Shown: positions 33,792 through 35,135 of the stretch, in pieces
Layout of the letters: each line of letters opens with the position of its first letter
How positions within the stretch are numbered: position 1 is the stretch's first letter
NCBI GenBank assembly: GCA_016793015.1
Contig: JAEUJD010000075.1
Span: forward strand, 1 to 35,135
Length of the DNA: 35,135 bases
Source of the DNA: Phycisphaerales bacterium
GTDB taxonomy: Bacteria; Planctomycetota; Phycisphaerae; Phycisphaerales; UBA1924
Direction of reading: 5' to 3'
Made by a program: the position numbers and the translations under genes
The notes under the pieces: generated by a model
What the model was told of the DNA's origin: nothing
Databases searched by the model: none
Seen by the model: the letters and a program-made list of their open reading frames with translations, nothing else

Positions 33792-33820
33792 AAAATAGAT
33801 GCAGTTGAAGACTCGGTCAA
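33792..33820 (-). promoter_or_regulatory. Sigma70-like promoter of the efflux operon
   Basis: On the minus strand TTGACC (33815-33820) and TATTTT (33792-33797) are separated by 17 bases, about 110 bases upstream of the macA-like start. This gives a near-consensus -35 and a plausible -10. No operator was recognised. Confidence 0.5.
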
Positions 33821-33871
33821 TTGCCTGAATTGAAGGCAGGAGTGACGACCGGCACCGGACGGAAACAGGTC

Positions 33872-34465
33872 CTAGCCGTCGTCGGGCGCTGTGTTGATGG
33901 TTGGGCGCGAACTGTGCGCGGTGCATGAAGCGGGGTTCATGCTGCCTGCGACGGCTTGGAGGGTTTCGACGGAAAGGCGGAAGGAATTGGAGTCTTGGGC
34001 GCGCGGTGGGCGGAATGCCGGAGGCCCGCAGAGAAACAGTGGGTCGGGTGCGGTGATGTGGGGTATTGAGCGGAACTCGGGTGCGGTGGCAATGAGCGCG
34101 GGATTGACGTGCGCGGGGAGCGCCTTGGCGCGAGAAGCGGAAGATGCGCGGGGCTTTGTGGGGCTTGTCTGTTTGAGGATCGCTTCGCTGACGCGCCGGC
34201 GCGAATCGCAGTCTTTGTGATGGGCGTGGCGATCGGCGAGCGTGAGATAGTCGAGTGTTGCGAATGCCTTGGAGCGGGCGCGGGCGGCAAGAACGGACTG
34301 GCGGAGTTCTTCGGCCAGCTCCAGACGGCGCAGGATCGCGGTTGCGTCATCGGAAAGGAGAAGGTCGAGGACTTCGCGCACGGTGACGTTGTGTGTCTCG
34401 GCCAGTTGCTCGGGCGACTGGTTGTCGTTGAGGAAAGCGTCGAGGATTGGGGAGAAGAGGGACAT
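33872..34465 (-). CDS. Unknown protein with possible N-terminal helix-turn-helix
   Basis: I do not recognise this 197-residue protein. The N-terminal 95 residues look folded and helical. Residues about 16-38 (SPEQLAETHNVTVREVLDLL) resemble a helix-turn-helix of the type seen in homeodomain-like repressors or small terminases, followed by charged helices (ILRRLELAEELRQSVLAARA) and a His/Asp/Cys cluster (ADRHAHHKDCDSRR). The C-terminal half is low-complexity, rich in Pro, Ala and Ser. Codon usage and a sensible start (MSLFSPILDAF, ATG 34465) support coding. The frame continues upstream to 34756 only through repeat sequence. It lies upstream of the efflux operon on the same strand, so a regulatory role is possible but unproven. 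Confidence 0.6.
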   Translation of the reverse strand: MSLFSPILDAFLNDNQSPEQLAETHNVTVREVLDLLLSDDATAILRRLELAEELRQSVLAARARSKAFATLDYLTLADRHAHHKDCDSRRRVSEAILKQTSPTKPRASSASRAKALPAHVNPALIATAPEFRSIPHITAPDPLFLCGPPAFRPPRAQDSNSFRLSVETLQAVAGSMNPASCTAHSSRPTINTAPDDG

Positions 34466-35135
34466 GGGGAATTTCCAAATGGCCAAAGGGCCAAATTCGG
34501 AGAGGAGAGAGAACGCGGAGATTGCGGAGGTAGCGGAGTTTGGCGGAGGGGAAAATTGGAACTCGGAATGCGGGGCGGATGGCGGTGCGAAAAAGTTGGG
34601 GGGTCTATAGAGGGGGCGAAAAGCGCGAATGGCCGGAAATAACCGTAACTGCGCCGTGGGGGAAAACGTGCGCAAGTTGTTGCGCGGCCGTGGGATCGAA
34701 TGAATTTTGAAAAATGGAAAGAGGGGGTGCGTTGTCGCACTGATTTGGCCCGCCAAAGGCGCATCTACGCGAATGGCCGCGGATGAGCGGCGAAGGCTTC
34801 GCGGCGCGAATGAAAGGGGTTTCTGCGCTGCGCGGTTGTGGGTTTGTGCGCGCTCTGTGGCGTTCGCTTTTTTCGGGCGTGGCGTGGGCGGTGCAGACGG
34901 AATAGACGGAGGGGTGTTGGTGGCAACTCGGACATGTGGGGTGACTTTGTGGGCGTGCGTTTCCGATGTTGGACACTGACCGGCGGCGCCTTTGCGGGCG
35001 TCGGCGGCCCTCGGTCGCTTGTTTGCGATCGGGAGGGGAAGAAACTGGTTTCCTCGCTTTTGGGTCTGCCTTCGGGGCAGCGTGGGAACTCCGGCAACGG
35101 GGTGCAGGAGCAGGGTTGAGCGAGGCGGAGCACTT
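34466..35135. other. Gene-poor stretch with repeat fragments
   Basis: No convincing gene is seen in these 670 bases. The stretch is strongly G-rich on the plus strand. It holds TTTGGCCN tandem units (about 34475-34495, minus strand), CTCCGC-rich sequence, the CCGCATTCCGAGTTCC repeat, two copies of GCGAATGGCCG (near 34625 and 34770), and a GCGCAAGTTGTTGCGC palindrome near 34670-34686. The open frames here lack family resemblance and normal codon composition. Confidence 0.5.
34558..34573 (-). repeat. Dispersed repeat, CCGCAYTCCGAGTTCC family, copy 2
   Basis: CCGCATTCCGAGTTCC on the minus strand matches the copy at 23841-23856 at 15 of 16 positions. It lies upstream of the unknown helix-turn-helix gene, within a CTCCGC-rich stretch. 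Confidence 0.55.

Noticed and set aside
34605..34976. Minus-strand frame with several cysteines and histidines near the right edge
   Set aside because: The residues look like translated repeat sequence, there is no start signal, and no recognisable domain.

Overview
The window looks like part of a high-GC Gram-negative chromosome, most likely from a planctomycete and perhaps the class Phycisphaerae. This assignment is inference. It rests on a fused SecDF next to yajC, a split MacA / ABC ATPase / permease / NodT-type efflux cluster that implies an outer membrane, exported proteases with Lys/Asp/Glu-rich linkers, and several families of short intergenic repeats. No marker in the window proves the taxon.

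Positions 1-20,004 hold fourteen genes, all on the minus strand. Reading leftward from 20,004 they are an AddB-like nuclease, an AddA-like helicase-nuclease, a rhomboid protease, tgt, yajC, secDF, a LysM protein, an FAD oxidoreductase, an aldo/keto reductase, a UDP-glucuronate decarboxylase-like enzyme, thpR, an S10 carboxypeptidase, a degenerate QueC-like protein, and the N-terminal part of proS cut by the window edge. Several pairs overlap or nearly touch. yajC-secDF is a protein export unit. addB-addA is a recombination unit joined by a TGATG overlap.

Positions 20,110-25,608 carry plus-strand genes: a very large tricorn-like S41 protease, a family 9 glycosyltransferase and a LOG-family phosphoribohydrolase. 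Endonuclease III follows on the minus strand. Between endonuclease III and the next gene (26,391-26,874) lie a promoter-like sequence, an array of perfect hairpins ending in a textbook rho-independent terminator (a candidate structured RNA), and a tRNA-Arg(CCG) on the minus strand. G-versus-C composition changes sign at this place. The plus strand is C-rich to the left and G-rich to the right whichever strand is coding. Such a switch is expected at a replication origin, or at an inversion or assembly join.

From 26,875 to the end there is a plus-strand MFS-like membrane protein, then a minus-strand MacAB-TolC-like efflux operon in the order macA, ATPase, permease, nodT-type lipoprotein, and a minus-strand unknown protein with a possible helix-turn-helix. 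The last 670 bases hold no convincing gene. Dispersed intergenic repeats occur at 23.8, 25.0, 25.6, 29.8, 32.1 and 34.5 kb. One inverted-repeat element has replaced the beginning of the nodT gene, so that the element itself encodes most of its signal peptide.
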